A stretch of 64,000 bases of DNA, from positions 1 to 64,000 of the forward strand of contig JAIEPH010000026.1 in NCBI GenBank assembly GCA_019749805.1, read 5' to 3'. Below the pieces are notes generated by a model. That model saw only the letters and a list, made by a program, of their open reading frames with translations, was not told the DNA's origin and did not search any database. Positions 1-9,969 of this stretch are shown here, piece after piece. Source of the stretch: Mycobacteriaceae bacterium. Its GTDB lineage: Bacteria > Actinomycetota > Actinomycetes > Mycobacteriales > Mycobacteriaceae. The position numbers were made by a program, and so were the translations under genes. How positions within the stretch are numbered: position 1 is the stretch's first letter; each line of letters begins with the position of its first letter.

Positions 1-2
1 CT

Positions 3-74
3 CTGACCTACCGCGCCGCAGTCGTCCTCGCCGCGATATGTGCATGGCTACGACATTTAGGAGACACGCCCTAG
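3..74 (+). CDS. C-terminal end of an unidentified protein (partial, enters from the left edge)
   Basis: An open frame enters from the left edge and stops at a TAG at 72-74. Its 23 visible residues are rich in Ala, Val, Leu, Ile and Trp, as at the end of a membrane helix, followed by a short polar tail. The stop interlocks with the mutY stop in a shared CTAG (71-74), the same arrangement seen at most convergent junctions here. That arrangement is the main reason to think the frame is real. The first codons end mostly in G or C, like the neighbours; the last ones do not. No function can be assigned from so short a piece. Confidence 0.35.
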   Translation: MTYRAAVVLAAICAWLRHLGDTP

Positions 75-940
75 TCGCCTTCCCCGGCAAGAGCGAAACG
101 CCCGTCTGCGGTCTGCTCGACCAGCCCGTCGACCAACAGCGATTCCAGCGCACGGTCCCGCTGCGCGGTGTCGGTCAGCCACGCCATGTCGAGCTGGACC
201 CTAGGGACAGGAGAGCTGTTGCCGCGCAACACATCCAGTAGCCGGCCGCGCACCTGGCGGTCGGTTCCGGCGTAACGCTGAACCCGCCGCACCGGCGCCG
301 CCGCCTCCGGATAACCTCTCGAGCGCCACGCGCAGACACTCAACGGGCACAGCCCGCAGCGAGGTGCGCGCGCCGTGCACACCGTTGCTCCGAGTTCCAT
401 CAAGGCCACCGAAAACGTTGGCGCGTCGGCACTATCGGGCAGCAGCGCCGCGACGTCGTCGAGATCGCGGACCGAAGACGGGGAGTCTGCGCGTCCGTGC
501 ACGACCCTGGCCATCACCCGGCGCACGTTGGTGTCCACGACGGGGACCCGCTTGCGGTAGGCGAAGCAGGCGACGGCCCTTGCGGTGTACGTGCCGACGC
601 CGGGAAGGGTCAACAACGTCTCGATGTCCGACGGCACGACGTCGTCGTGCTCGGTGGCGATCACCGTCGCGCACTCGTGCAACCGCTTGGCGCGGCGCGG
701 ATAGCCGAGCTTGCCCCACGCGCGCAGCACATCGGCCGCGCTCGCGGCTGCGGTCGCCGACGGGGTGGGCCAGCGCTCGATCCACGCCAGCCAGATCGGC
801 TCGACCCGCGCGACCGGTGTCTGCTGAAGCATGAATTCGCTGACGAGAATCTGCCACGGCGAGACGCCGGATCGCCGCCACGGCAGATCGCGCTGCTCGG
901 TGCGGTACCAATCGAGCAGCTGAGGCACAATGTCGGTCAT
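71..940 (-). CDS. mutY: A/G-specific adenine DNA glycosylase MutY
   Basis: MutY excises adenine mispaired with guanine or 8-oxoguanine in base excision repair. The 289-residue protein has the HhH-GPD fold: the expected general-acid Glu is at residue 35 in SEFMLQQT, the helix-hairpin-helix is around LPGVGTYTA (112-120), and the catalytic Asp is at residue 136 in VVDTNVRR. Four Cys follow at 188, 195, 198 and 203 for a [4Fe-4S] cluster. The last spacing is four residues rather than the five of E. coli MutY. The protein ends soon after the cluster region, so the MutT-like 8-oxoG-recognition domain of longer MutY proteins is reduced or absent. I chose the start MTDIVPQ at 940 because the frame upstream has no MutY character. 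The start codon overlaps that of the divergent canB gene. Confidence 0.93.
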   Translation of the reverse strand: MTDIVPQLLDWYRTEQRDLPWRRSGVSPWQILVSEFMLQQTPVARVEPIWLAWIERWPTPSATAAASAADVLRAWGKLGYPRRAKRLHECATVIATEHDDVVPSDIETLLTLPGVGTYTARAVACFAYRKRVPVVDTNVRRVMARVVHGRADSPSSVRDLDDVAALLPDSADAPTFSVALMELGATVCTARAPRCGLCPLSVCAWRSRGYPEAAAPVRRVQRYAGTDRQVRGRLLDVLRGNSSPVPRVQLDMAWLTDTAQRDRALESLLVDGLVEQTADGRFALAGEGD

Positions 941-1559
941 GCCCAACACCAGCCCAGTGACCGCGTGGAAAGCACTCAAAGAGGGTAACGAGCGGTTCGT
1001 CGCGGGTAAGCCTGAGCACCCGAGCCAGGGAATCGAACACCGAGCGAGCCTGACCGCCGCGCAGAAGCCGATCGCCGCTATGTTCGGCTGCGGCGACAGC
1101 CGAGTTGCCGCCGAGATCATCTTCGACCAGGGCCTCGGAGACATGTTCGTGGTCCGCACCGCCGGTCATGTCATCGATTCGGCGGTGCTCGGCTCGATCG
1201 AATTCGCGGTCACGGTGCTCAATGTGCCGCTGATCGTCGTCCTCGGTCACGACAGCTGCGGTGCGGTGAAGGCGACACTTTCGGCGTTCGACGACGGTGT
1301 GGTGCCCGGCGGCTACGTGCGTGACATCGTCGAACGGGTGATGCCGTCGATCCTGGCGGGCCGCCGTGAGGGACTGAGCAGGGTCGACGAGTTCGAGGCC
1401 CGGCACGTTACGGAGACCGGCGCGCAGCTGATGGCCCGATCGACCGCGATCGCCGATCGCGTCGAGGCGGGCAGCTTGGCGATCGTCGGCCTGACCTACC
1501 AGCTGGCCGACGGCCGCGTGGTTTTGCGGGACCATATCGGCGATATCGGCGAAAGCTGA
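939..1559 (+). CDS. canB: Beta-class carbonic anhydrase
   Basis: This enzyme interconverts CO2 and bicarbonate and supplies bicarbonate to carboxylases. The 206-residue protein carries the beta-class zinc site: Cys51, Asp53 and Arg55 in FGCGDSR, then His104 and Cys107 in LGHDSCGAV. It closely matches M. tuberculosis CanB (Rv3588c), which begins MPNT; I therefore chose the ATG at 939. An in-frame ATG at 930 adds three residues and has a GAGG four bases upstream, so it remains possible. Either way the gene start overlaps the start of mutY on the other strand. M. tuberculosis CanB has CADSR where this one has CGDSR; the metal ligands are unchanged. Confidence 0.95.
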   Translation: MPNTSPVTAWKALKEGNERFVAGKPEHPSQGIEHRASLTAAQKPIAAMFGCGDSRVAAEIIFDQGLGDMFVVRTAGHVIDSAVLGSIEFAVTVLNVPLIVVLGHDSCGAVKATLSAFDDGVVPGGYVRDIVERVMPSILAGRREGLSRVDEFEARHVTETGAQLMARSTAIADRVEAGSLAIVGLTYQLADGRVVLRDHIGDIGES

Positions 1560-1630
1560 GTCGAGGCTCACTGGCGACACGCCGAGCGACCTCGGACGAA
1601 CAGGCATAACCCGGCCTTACCGTGTGAATT

Positions 1631-2380
1631 GTGCTGGATCTAGAACCGCAGGGCCCACTACCCCAACAGATTTACTGGCGCCGCAGGGCACTGGCGCTGG
1701 GCGTTGCGGTGATCGTCATCGGCGTGATCGCAGCCCTTTCTGTCGTGATCATCAAGTCCACGGGCGGCACCGAGAACACCGCCGCCGAGCAGCCCGCCCT
1801 GCCCGCCGCGACGCCGTTGCCGGGGGAGAACCCCGAGGTCAAGACCCCGATCATGCCGCCGGCGCAGAATGCCCCACCGCCGACGCCCACCCCGACCGCG
1901 GCCGTCGCCCCGCCGCCGGTGCTCAACGAGGGCGATGACTGCCCTGATTCGACGCTGGCCGTCAAGGGCATCACGAACCAGCCCCAGTACGTCGTCGGCG
2001 ATCAGCCGAAGTTCACGATGGTCGTCACGAACATCGGCCTGGTGGCGTGCAAGCGCGACGTTGGCGCCGCGGTGCTGGCCGCCTACGTCTACACGCTGGA
2101 GAACGGCAGGCTGTGGTCGAACCTGGACTGCGCGCCATCGAACGAGACGCTGGTCAAAACGTTCCAGCCCGGCGAGCAGGTGACGACCGAAGTGACCTGG
2201 ACCGGGATGAGCTCGGCACCGAACTGCCCGCTACCGCGGCAACCCATCGGACCGGGCATGTACAACCTCGTGGTCCAGCTGGGCAACCTGCGCTCGGCGG
2301 CGGTTCCGTTCGGCCTCGCCGCCCCCGCGCCTGCGCCGCCGCCTGGTGTGGCACCGCCGCCACCGCCCGCGGTGGGTTAA
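1631..2380 (+). CDS. Membrane-anchored proline-rich conserved protein (Rv3587c-like)
   Basis: Function unknown. The 249-residue protein has a short cytoplasmic N-terminus with basic residues (YWRRR), one transmembrane helix at about residues 20-44, a Pro/Ala/Thr-rich linker (about 55-100), a folded extracytoplasmic domain of about 130 residues with four Cys that could form two disulfides, and a Pro-rich tail. The layout suggests a cell-envelope protein anchored by its N-terminus. It resembles the M. tuberculosis conserved membrane protein found between canB and disA (Rv3587c). The GTG at 1631 is the first usable start, since a stop in frame lies just upstream. It converges on disA and their stop codons interlock (TTAA, 2377-2380). 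Confidence 0.8.
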   Translation: MLDLEPQGPLPQQIYWRRRALALGVAVIVIGVIAALSVVIIKSTGGTENTAAEQPALPAATPLPGENPEVKTPIMPPAQNAPPPTPTPTAAVAPPPVLNEGDDCPDSTLAVKGITNQPQYVVGDQPKFTMVVTNIGLVACKRDVGAAVLAAYVYTLENGRLWSNLDCAPSNETLVKTFQPGEQVTTEVTWTGMSSAPNCPLPRQPIGPGMYNLVVQLGNLRSAAVPFGLAAPAPAPPPGVAPPPPPAVG

Positions 2381-3495
2381 GCCAGCCGGTCGGCGATCGT
2401 CGATTCGGCCAACTGCGACAACCCTTCTCGGATGTGGCGCGCCCACATCGATCCGATGCCCTCGACGTTCTGTAGATCGGTCGCGCTCGCGGCCAGCAGT
2501 CCCTGCAGTGAGCCGAACGAGCGCACCAGCAGGTCGACGTGGGCGAACTGCAATCGCGGAATGCCCGCCATCGCCCGGTAACCGCGCGAGCTCATCGCCG
2601 AATCCTGTGCCTCGGCGGTTGATGGGTAACCGAAAACCCTTGCCAGCGCGGTGAAATCGAGGAGCTCGTTGTCGGAGAGGTGGTCCAGCTCCTCCAACGT
2701 TGCGCTGACCTGAGCGGCGGTCGGTGGGTCCGGGTTGGCGTGGTAGTCGCGCACGATCAGCTCGCGCGCGGTCTCGTTGTCGCCGACCAGCTCTTCCAGC
2801 TGCAGCTTGAGCTGACGTCCGTCGGTGCCGAGTTCGACCACGTCCGAATCGATTTCCAGGCTGATCCGCCGCACCATCTCCAGACGCTGTACCAACGTCA
2901 TCACATCGCGCAGCGTGACGAAGTCCTCGATTTCGGCCGTCGACAGTTGCCTGCTGACCTCGTCGAGGCGGGCCTTGTAGCGCTCCAGCGTGTCGATGGT
3001 CTGGTTGGCGCGCGACAGGATGGTCGCCGAGTCGGGGATCACGTGGCGTTCGCCGGCCACGTACACGGTCACGATGCTCATCGAATGGCTCACCGAGATC
3101 ACCGGATAGCCCGTCTGGATGGCGGTGCGTTCCGCCGACCGGTGCCGGGTGCCGGACTCCTCAGTGGGGATCGACGGATCGGGCACCAGCTGGACGTTGG
3201 CCCGCAGGATCCGGCTGCCGTCGGAGGACAGCACCACGGCGCCGTCCATCTTGGACAGCTCGCGCAGTCGCGTCGGCGCGTAGCGGATGTCGAGCGAGAA
3301 ACCGCCGTCGCAGATCGCCTCGACGCTGTCGTCGTAGCCGATGAGGATCAGCGCGCCGGTGCGGCCGCGCAGGATGCGCTCGAGCCCGTCGCGCAGCGCG
3401 GTCCCCGGGGCCAGTCGGGAAATGGTCTCGCGCATGGTCGGCCTCGCCAGCGGCACAACGGTGCGTCCGGACCTCCCACCAGGCTTGACAGCCAT
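2377..3495 (-). CDS. disA: DNA integrity scanning protein / diadenylate cyclase DisA
   Basis: DisA makes the second messenger c-di-AMP from two ATP and is inhibited by branched DNA. The 372-residue protein has the N-terminal DAC domain with the two hallmark motifs, DGA at residues 84-86 and RHR at 117-119, then a long helical spine, then a C-terminal DNA-binding domain with helix-hairpin-helix sequence near [16 protein letters not shown]. An internal Met21 ([11 protein letters not shown]) could be the true start; I kept the first Met because it sits 10 bp after radA, as expected for an operon. radA-disA is a conserved pair, and RadA is known to modulate DisA in mycobacteria. It converges on the Rv3587c-like gene. 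Confidence 0.96.
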   Translation of the reverse strand: MAVKPGGRSGRTVVPLARPTMRETISRLAPGTALRDGLERILRGRTGALILIGYDDSVEAICDGGFSLDIRYAPTRLRELSKMDGAVVLSSDGSRILRANVQLVPDPSIPTEESGTRHRSAERTAIQTGYPVISVSHSMSIVTVYVAGERHVIPDSATILSRANQTIDTLERYKARLDEVSRQLSTAEIEDFVTLRDVMTLVQRLEMVRRISLEIDSDVVELGTDGRQLKLQLEELVGDNETARELIVRDYHANPDPPTAAQVSATLEELDHLSDNELLDFTALARVFGYPSTAEAQDSAMSSRGYRAMAGIPRLQFAHVDLLVRSFGSLQGLLAASATDLQNVEGIGSMWARHIREGLSQLAESTIADRLA

Positions 3496-3505
3496 CGAAC
3501 CCCTC

Positions 3506-4888
3506 CTACGACTGGCCGCTATTCTGCGCGATTTCTCGCAGCACCCGCAATGCCGAGCCGATGTTGTCGGCCGAAATCGCGCGCAGTCGGGCGGGCACCG
3601 CCGTCACGCCGGGAGGCACTACGGCCGCAGTGAAGCCCAGCCGTGCGGCCTCGGCCAGTCGCCGATCCATACCGCTGACGCGGCGCAGATCGCCCGCCAG
3701 TCCGACCTCGCCGATCGCCACGGCCGAGGCGGGCATCGGCAGGTCCATGCACGACGACGCGATCGCCAGTGCGACCGCAAGATCGGCGGAGGGATCAGTC
3801 ATCCGCATGCCCCCGACCGTCGACAGATAGATGTCGTTGGCGCCGACCGGCAGCTTCGCCCGCTTCTCCAGCACCGCGGTGATCATCGCCGCGCGCGACG
3901 AGTCGATACCGCTGACCGCGCGACGCGGCGACCCGCTCGCCGGTGCTCCGATGAGCGCCTGTACCTCACCGATGAGGGGTCGCTTACCGTCGAGCGTAAC
4001 CGTGACGGCCGTCCCCGACACCGGCTTGGGCCGCTGATCCCGGAACAGTGCCGACGGATCCGAAACACATTCGATTCCGTTGTCGTGCAACAGAAAACAG
4101 CCGACCTCGTCGGCCGCCCCGAAGCGGTTCTTCACACCGCGAACCATGCGCAGCGACGACTGCCGGTCACCCTCGAAGTGCAGGACGACGTCGACGAGAT
4201 GCTCCAGTGAGCGGGGCCCCGCGATCGCACCGTCCTTGGTGACGTGGCCGACCAGAATCATGGCGATGCCGGAGGTTTTTGCAGCCATGGTCAGCGTCGT
4301 GGTCACCGCGCGCACCTGGGTGACGCCACCCGTGACGCCCTCGGCTTCAGTCGTCGACATGGTCTGCACCGAGTCGACGATGACCAGGCTGGGCTTCACT
4401 TCGTCAATGTGGCCGAGCACCATCTGCAGATCCGACTCGGCGGCCAGGAAGACCTCATCGTGCGTGCAGCCGGTGCGCCCGGCCCGCATCCGGATCTGGC
4501 CGGCCGACTCCTCGCCGGACAGGTAGAGCGCGCGCTTTCCGCTCTCGGCCCACCGGTGCGCAGCCTCCAGCAGCAGGGTCGACTTCCCGACTCCAGGTTC
4601 ACCTGCCAGCAGCGTCACCGAGCCGGGGACCACTCCGCCTCCGAGAACCCGGTCGAGTTCGGTGATTCCGGTGTGGATGTGGCGGGTCTGGCCGGGATCG
4701 ATCGAGCTGATCGGCACCGCGGACGAGGTGGGGGCCACCGCACGTCGCATCGCGGAGCCGTTGACGGCTGAGAGCACCGCCACCTCGTCGACCGTGCCCC
4801 AGGTGCCGCAGTCCGCGCACCGACCGACCCATTTCGCGGTGATGTGGTGGCATTCCGAGCAGCGATACTGCGAACGCGCTTTGGCCAC
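3506..4888 (-). CDS. radA: DNA repair protein RadA
   Basis: RadA is a RecA-like, DnaB-type ATPase that drives branch migration in homologous recombination. The 460-residue protein has all expected parts in order: an N-terminal C4 zinc finger (Cys10, 13, 24, 27), a Walker A motif GEPGVGKST at 96-104, Walker B near LVIVDSVQ, the RadA-specific KNRFG motif at about 252-256, and a C-terminal Lon-protease-like domain. Length and order are normal for the family. It is upstream of disA on the same strand with a 10 bp gap, so co-transcription is likely. Confidence 0.96.
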   Translation of the reverse strand: MAKARSQYRCSECHHITAKWVGRCADCGTWGTVDEVAVLSAVNGSAMRRAVAPTSSAVPISSIDPGQTRHIHTGITELDRVLGGGVVPGSVTLLAGEPGVGKSTLLLEAAHRWAESGKRALYLSGEESAGQIRMRAGRTGCTHDEVFLAAESDLQMVLGHIDEVKPSLVIVDSVQTMSTTEAEGVTGGVTQVRAVTTTLTMAAKTSGIAMILVGHVTKDGAIAGPRSLEHLVDVVLHFEGDRQSSLRMVRGVKNRFGAADEVGCFLLHDNGIECVSDPSALFRDQRPKPVSGTAVTVTLDGKRPLIGEVQALIGAPASGSPRRAVSGIDSSRAAMITAVLEKRAKLPVGANDIYLSTVGGMRMTDPSADLAVALAIASSCMDLPMPASAVAIGEVGLAGDLRRVSGMDRRLAEAARLGFTAAVVPPGVTAVPARLRAISADNIGSALRVLREIAQNSGQS

Positions 4889-4953
4889 GACAAGACCGTA
4901 GCCTCACGGACCGACAGAAAGTCCGTGGTTAGCGGCCGTGTCGCATGTTGCGG

Positions 4954-5517
4954 TCAGTGACCGCCGGAGCCGCCGCCCGAGTGGCCTGCGCTGCCGCCCT
5001 CTTCGCGCCGCGGGCTCTCACCGGCGGAAATCGGCACCGCGAACGTGCCCTCGCCGCTCTTCTCGAACTTGAACGTGAAGTTGTACGTCAAGCCGTTGGT
5101 GATCGGCTTCGTCAGCTCCACCTTGGCTTCGGCCGCGTCGACCGTCTCGACGCTTTCGAGCGGAGTGATTTGCCCGTCGGGGGCGCCCACCACGAGGTTG
5201 CCCGTCGCCGGCAGGGCGGTGTCGCCGCTGAGCGTGACCGTTCCGACGTCGGATGTGATCGACACCAGCTTGTCGTTGACGTCCGGCGAGTTGTTGGAAG
5301 CGACGAAGATCAGTTCCACCTCACTGCCCGGCTGCACGTAATCCGACGTCTGGTTGACCCGCAGGTGGGCGTTGCGTACCGCGATCTGCCCGACGTTCGC
5401 GCTGGTGCCGTTCACCGCGGGTTCCTGGGTGGCCGTCTGGGAGACCTGCCCGGCGCTACAAGCGCTCAGCACAACGGCCGCGGCCAGTCCACAGGCGGCC
5501 AGTTTGAAGCGGTCCAC
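4954..5517 (-). CDS. lpqE: Lipoprotein LpqE-like
   Basis: This is a probable lipid-anchored envelope protein of unknown function. The 187-residue sequence begins with a signal peptide ending in a lipobox (LSAC, Cys19). The mature part is a beta-rich domain with the phrase [13 protein letters not shown] shared with M. tuberculosis LpqE (Rv3584), and it ends in a Gly/Ser/His-rich tail. The tail is richer in His than I expect for the family and might bind metal; that is speculation. A good ribosome site (AGGAGG) lies just upstream of the start. It is divergent from carD, as in M. tuberculosis. Confidence 0.85.
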   Translation of the reverse strand: MDRFKLAACGLAAAVVLSACSAGQVSQTATQEPAVNGTSANVGQIAVRNAHLRVNQTSDYVQPGSEVELIFVASNNSPDVNDKLVSITSDVGTVTLSGDTALPATGNLVVGAPDGQITPLESVETVDAAEAKVELTKPITNGLTYNFTFKFEKSGEGTFAVPISAGESPRREEGGSAGHSGGGSGGH

Positions 5518-5687
5518 ATGTGCCTCCTGCTCGACGGACTTTGGATTCGACTATGGACTGTAGTAGGTGCGCGTGGCGGGCGGTAGCTGAGGGCCGACGG
5601 TTGGTCTGCAGTTTTCTCGATGGCACCAGCGTGTTGCACGTATTCATCCGCCTGTCAACCCCTAGTCTCGACCCGGAGTGCCCCTGA

Positions 5688-6245
<558 letters not shown>

Positions 6246-6250
6246 AGGCC

Positions 6251-6730
6251 ATGACGAGCCTGCCCAGAGTCGGGCTCGGTACCGACGTACACCCGATCGA
6301 GGCCGGTAGGCCGTGCTGGCTGCTGTGCCTGTCGTTCGCTGACGCCGACGGCTGCGCCGGACATTCCGACGGAGACGTCGCCGCACATGCGTTGTGCGAC
6401 GCGTTGCTTTCCGCGGCCGGTCTCGGCGATCTCGGCGAGGTGTTCGGCACCGGCCGCCCCGAATGGCGCGACGTCAGCGGTGCGGACATGTTGCGCCATG
6501 TGCACGGTCTGCTGGTGGCCGAGGGTTTCCGCGTCGGCAACGCCGCCGTTCAGGTCATCGGCAATCGGCCCAAGGTGGGTCCGCGCCGGGCCGAGGCGCA
6601 GAAGTTGCTGTCCGAACTCATCGACGCCCCGGTGTCGGTATCGGCGACCACGACAGACGGTCTGGGACTGACCGGCCGGGGTGAAGGTTTGGCCGCCATC
6701 GCGACCGCACTGGTCATTCCGCCCGAATAA
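6251..6730 (+). CDS. ispF: 2-C-methyl-D-erythritol 2,4-cyclodiphosphate synthase
   Basis: IspF cyclises CDP-ME 2-phosphate to MEcPP in the non-mevalonate isoprenoid pathway. The 159-residue protein has the zinc ligands of the family: Asp12 and His14 in GTDVHPI, and His46 after GHSDGDV. The C-terminal [14 protein letters not shown] contains the Glu that binds the second metal. Length is standard. It begins 5 bp after carD, so translation is probably coupled and its ribosome site lies in the end of carD. In M. tuberculosis ispD sits between the two genes. Here no cytidylyltransferase fits anywhere in the window. Confidence 0.96.
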   Translation: MTSLPRVGLGTDVHPIEAGRPCWLLCLSFADADGCAGHSDGDVAAHALCDALLSAAGLGDLGEVFGTGRPEWRDVSGADMLRHVHGLLVAEGFRVGNAAVQVIGNRPKVGPRRAEAQKLLSELIDAPVSVSATTTDGLGLTGRGEGLAAIATALVIPPE

Positions 6731-6750
6731 GCCCGGTAAGCTGGCCCGTC

Positions 6751-8151
6751 GTGACCGACCTGCGGCTATACGACACGATGACGGGCGCCGTCCGCGAATT
6801 CGTGCCGGTGCGCGAAGGTCACGCGTCGATCTATCTCTGCGGCGCGACGGTGCAGGGCCTGCCTCATATCGGGCACGTTCGCAGTGGGGTGGCGTTCGAC
6901 GTCCTGCGGCGCTGGCTGATGGCGAAGGGTTACGACGTCGCGTTCATCCGCAACGTCACCGACATCGACGACAAAATCCTGAACAAGGCCGCCGACGCGG
7001 GCAGGCCGTGGTGGGAATGGGCCGCCACCTACGAGCGCGCGTTCTCGGCCGCCTACGACGCCCTGGGCGTCCTTCCGCCGTCGGCTGAGCCGCGGGCCAC
7101 CGGACACATCACGCAGATCATCGAGCTGATCGAGCGCCTGATCGAACGTGGCCACGCCTATGTCGGTGGTGGAGACGTCTACTTCAACGTGCTCAGCCTG
7201 GCGGACTACGGAAAGCTGTCGGGCCACCGAATCGATGACGTGCACCAGGGCGAGGGTGTTGCCACCGGCAAGCGCGACGAGCGCGACTTCACGCTGTGGA
7301 AGGGCGAGAAACCAGGTGAACCGTCGTGGCCGACGCCGTGGGGACGGGGCCGTCCGGGCTGGCACACCGAGTGCGTAGCGATGTGCGAGGCCTACCTGGG
7401 CGCCGAATTCGACATCCATGCCGGCGGTATGGACCTGGTGTTCCCGCATCACGAAAACGAGATCGCGCAGGCCGAGGCCGCCGGTGATCCGTTCGCCCGG
7501 TTCTGGCTGCACAACGGCTGGGTGACGATGGGCGGCGAGAAGATGAGCAAATCGCTGGGCAATGTGCTGGCGATACCGGCTGTGTTGCAACGGGTTCGGG
7601 CTGCCGAACTGCGGTACTACCTGGGCAGCGCGCACTACCGGTCGATGCTGGAGTTCTCCGAGACGGCGCTGCAGGACGCGGCGAAGGCCTACACCGGGAT
7701 CGAGGATTTCCTGCACCGCGTGCGCAACCGGGTCGGCGCGGTGGTGCCGGGCGAGTGGACACCGAAGTTCGCGACGGCCCTGGACGACGACCTGGCGGTG
7801 CCGATTGCGCTGGCCGAAATCCACGCCGCGCGCGCTGAGGGAAACCGGGCGTTGGACGCCGGCGACCACGAAACAGCGCTGACACAGGCGATGTCGATCC
7901 GGACGATGATGGGCATCCTGGGCGCCGATCCGCTCGACGAGCGCTGGGAGTCCAAGGACGAGACCTCGGCTGCGCTGGCCGCGGTCGATGTGCTGGTGCA
8001 GGCCGAGGTGCAGCGCCGCGCTGACGCCCGGGACAGACGAGACTGGGCCGAGGCCGACGCCATCCGCGACCGTCTCAAAGCGGCCGGGATCGAGGTCACC
8101 GACACTGGTGACGGGCCGCAATGGACACTGCTGGACGGTTACACAAAGTAA
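6751..8151 (+). CDS. cysS: Cysteine--tRNA ligase
   Basis: This enzyme charges tRNA-Cys. The 466-residue protein has a zinc-binding Cys30 (YLCGATVQG), the HIGH-type signature PHIGH (38-42), further zinc ligands around WHTEC and HHENE, and KMSKS at about residue 264. The C-terminal anticodon-binding region is present. This separates it from the shorter paralogue MshC (mycothiol ligase). The start is a GTG at 6751, matching M. tuberculosis CysS1 (MTD...). The stop overlaps the start of the next gene by one base (TAATG), so the two are translationally coupled. Confidence 0.97.
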   Translation: MTDLRLYDTMTGAVREFVPVREGHASIYLCGATVQGLPHIGHVRSGVAFDVLRRWLMAKGYDVAFIRNVTDIDDKILNKAADAGRPWWEWAATYERAFSAAYDALGVLPPSAEPRATGHITQIIELIERLIERGHAYVGGGDVYFNVLSLADYGKLSGHRIDDVHQGEGVATGKRDERDFTLWKGEKPGEPSWPTPWGRGRPGWHTECVAMCEAYLGAEFDIHAGGMDLVFPHHENEIAQAEAAGDPFARFWLHNGWVTMGGEKMSKSLGNVLAIPAVLQRVRAAELRYYLGSAHYRSMLEFSETALQDAAKAYTGIEDFLHRVRNRVGAVVPGEWTPKFATALDDDLAVPIALAEIHAARAEGNRALDAGDHETALTQAMSIRTMMGILGADPLDERWESKDETSAALAAVDVLVQAEVQRRADARDRRDWAEADAIRDRLKAAGIEVTDTGDGPQWTLLDGYTK

Positions 8152-9092
8152 TGGCTGGAAACTCCAAACGCCGCGGCGCGATTCGCAAGCCGGGCACCAA
8201 GAAGGGGCCGACCGTCGGATCGGGCGGGGTTCGCCGTCGTGGCCTCGAGGGCAGGGGAGCGACTCCGGCCGCCAAGGACCGGGCCCATCATCCCGCGGCC
8301 AAACGCGCCGCCAAGGCGGCCAGGAAGCAGCAGGGCCGGCAACGCAAGACCGACGACGTCGAGTTGGTGCTCGGGCGCAATCCCGTCGTCGAATGCCTGC
8401 GCGCGGGAGTGCCTGCCACCGCGCTCTACGTCGCACTCGGCGCGGAATCTGATGAGCGACTGACCGAATCAGTCACGCGGGCAGCCGATTCCGGTATCGC
8501 GATCCTCGAGGTGCCCCGGACCGATCTGGACCGGATGAGCACCAACGGGCTGCATCAGGGCATCGCGTTGCAGGTGCCGCCGTATCAGTACGCACATCCC
8601 GACGACCTGGTGAAGTCTGCGACGACGGACGTGTCGCCCGCCCTGCTCGTCGCCCTGGACAACATTTCCGATCCGCGCAACCTCGGCGCGATCGTGCGGT
8701 CGGTGTCCGCATTCGGCGGCCACGGTGTGCTCATTCCGCAGCGCCGATCGGCGTCGGTGACGGCGGTCGCATGGCGCACCAGTGCGGGTGCTGCGGCCCG
8801 GCTTCCGGTGGCGCGGGCCACAAATCTCAATCGCACGCTGAAGGACTGGGCCAACGCGGGCCTGCAGGTGGTGGGTCTCGATGCCGACGGTGACATCACG
8901 GTGGACGAACTGGACGGCTCGGGCCCGATCCTGGTCGTCGTCGGATCCGAGGGCAAGGGTCTGTCGCGGCTGGTCAGGGAGAACTGCGATGTGATCGTGT
9001 CGATTCCGATGGCCGGGCCGACGGAGTCGCTGAACGCAGCGGTGGCCGCTGGTGTGGTACTCGCCGAAATCGCCCGCCAGCGCCGCAGTTAG
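8151..9092 (+). CDS. rlmB: SpoU/TrmH-family RNA 2'-O-methyltransferase (RlmB-like)
   Basis: This is a predicted S-adenosylmethionine-dependent ribose methyltransferase, probably acting on 23S rRNA (Gm2251 type). The 313-residue protein begins with a very basic, Lys/Arg/Gly-rich extension (about 1-65) likely to contact RNA. A substrate-binding domain follows ([13 protein letters not shown]), then the knotted SPOUT domain with its three motifs: [25 protein letters not shown], and [17 protein letters not shown]. It corresponds to M. tuberculosis Rv3579c. The start at 8151 overlaps the cysS stop. Its stop interlocks with the convergent SGNH hydrolase stop (TTAG, 9089-9092). RNA target is inferred from family. 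Confidence 0.9.
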   Translation: MAGNSKRRGAIRKPGTKKGPTVGSGGVRRRGLEGRGATPAAKDRAHHPAAKRAAKAARKQQGRQRKTDDVELVLGRNPVVECLRAGVPATALYVALGAESDERLTESVTRAADSGIAILEVPRTDLDRMSTNGLHQGIALQVPPYQYAHPDDLVKSATTDVSPALLVALDNISDPRNLGAIVRSVSAFGGHGVLIPQRRSASVTAVAWRTSAGAAARLPVARATNLNRTLKDWANAGLQVVGLDADGDITVDELDGSGPILVVVGSEGKGLSRLVRENCDVIVSIPMAGPTESLNAAVAAGVVLAEIARQRRS

Positions 9093-9865
9093 TACGCGGG
9101 CTGCAGAATCTCAACCAGCCCAGGCAATTTGGGCTCTATACCGGCACCTGGCGTCACGCGCCGTAGCCGACGCGCCGCCCACGGTGCAGCGAATGCCGTC
9201 GCCCATCGCAGGTTCTGCCACCAGCTGCGTACCGGAGGCGACGATGCCAGGAGGGCGGCTGAGCGCGACGTGAGGCTGTGCGGCACCGTGAGCGTGTCGA
9301 GGACTTTGGCGGCCATGCGTTCATGCCCGAGTGGGGACAGGTGAACGCGGTCGCCCGCCCACAGCCGCGGATCCCGAAATTCGTTGTAGCGCCAGAAGTC
9401 CACGAGCTGCACACCGAGATCGTCGACGACGGTGCGCAGCAACTCGTTGTAGATCGCGGCACGGCCCCGCAGCCGGCGGAACAGCGGCACCGTGCCGAGA
9501 TCGGCCGCGGTGAACGTCAGCACTACGGCACCCGTCTGCTGCAGCGTCTTCAGCGCGTCGGCATAGCGCGCCATCATGGTGTCGATGTTGTTGCGTACCA
9601 ACAGCAGATCGTTCATCCCGGCGTAGACCGTCACGATATCGGGCTCGAGCATGACGGCGGTCTGGATCTGCTCGGTGAGGATCTCGTTCATCGTGCGCCC
9701 GCGCACCGCCAGGTTGGCGTACCGCATGTGCGGGTTGTGCTGTCCGAGTACCTCTGCGACGCGATCGGCCCAGCCGCGTAGACCGTTCGGACACTCTGGG
9801 TGGGGGTCGCCGATACCTTCGGTGAACGAGTCGCCGAGCGCGACGTATCTGCTGTATACAGCCAT
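9089..9865 (-). CDS. SGNH/GDSL-family hydrolase
   Basis: This is a predicted esterase or lipase of the SGNH fold; substrate unknown. The 258-residue protein shows the four conserved blocks: GDSFTEG near the N-terminus (nucleophile Ser), a Gly in block II (VRGRTMNE), GMND in block III (oxyanion Asn), and [10 protein letters not shown] in block V (Asp-His dyad). There is no signal peptide, so it is likely cytoplasmic. The start MAVYSRY was chosen because the fold begins at once after it and the frame upstream has no homology-like character. It converges on rlmB with interlocked stops. Confidence 0.85.
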   Translation of the reverse strand: MAVYSRYVALGDSFTEGIGDPHPECPNGLRGWADRVAEVLGQHNPHMRYANLAVRGRTMNEILTEQIQTAVMLEPDIVTVYAGMNDLLLVRNNIDTMMARYADALKTLQQTGAVVLTFTAADLGTVPLFRRLRGRAAIYNELLRTVVDDLGVQLVDFWRYNEFRDPRLWAGDRVHLSPLGHERMAAKVLDTLTVPHSLTSRSAALLASSPPVRSWWQNLRWATAFAAPWAARRLRRVTPGAGIEPKLPGLVEILQPAY

Positions 9866-9969
9866 ATCATCAATCTGGCCGAAACCATGGCGACGCGCAC
9901 CCCGCAGCGCCGCCGATGGCTCAATCGACATGCGTTGTCCCACTGTCGTTTGAGCGCAGGTAACCGTGC

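Noticed and set aside
6766..8436. A 556-codon open frame on the minus strand across cysS
   Set aside because: Antisense to an unmistakable CysRS; no domain recognisable.
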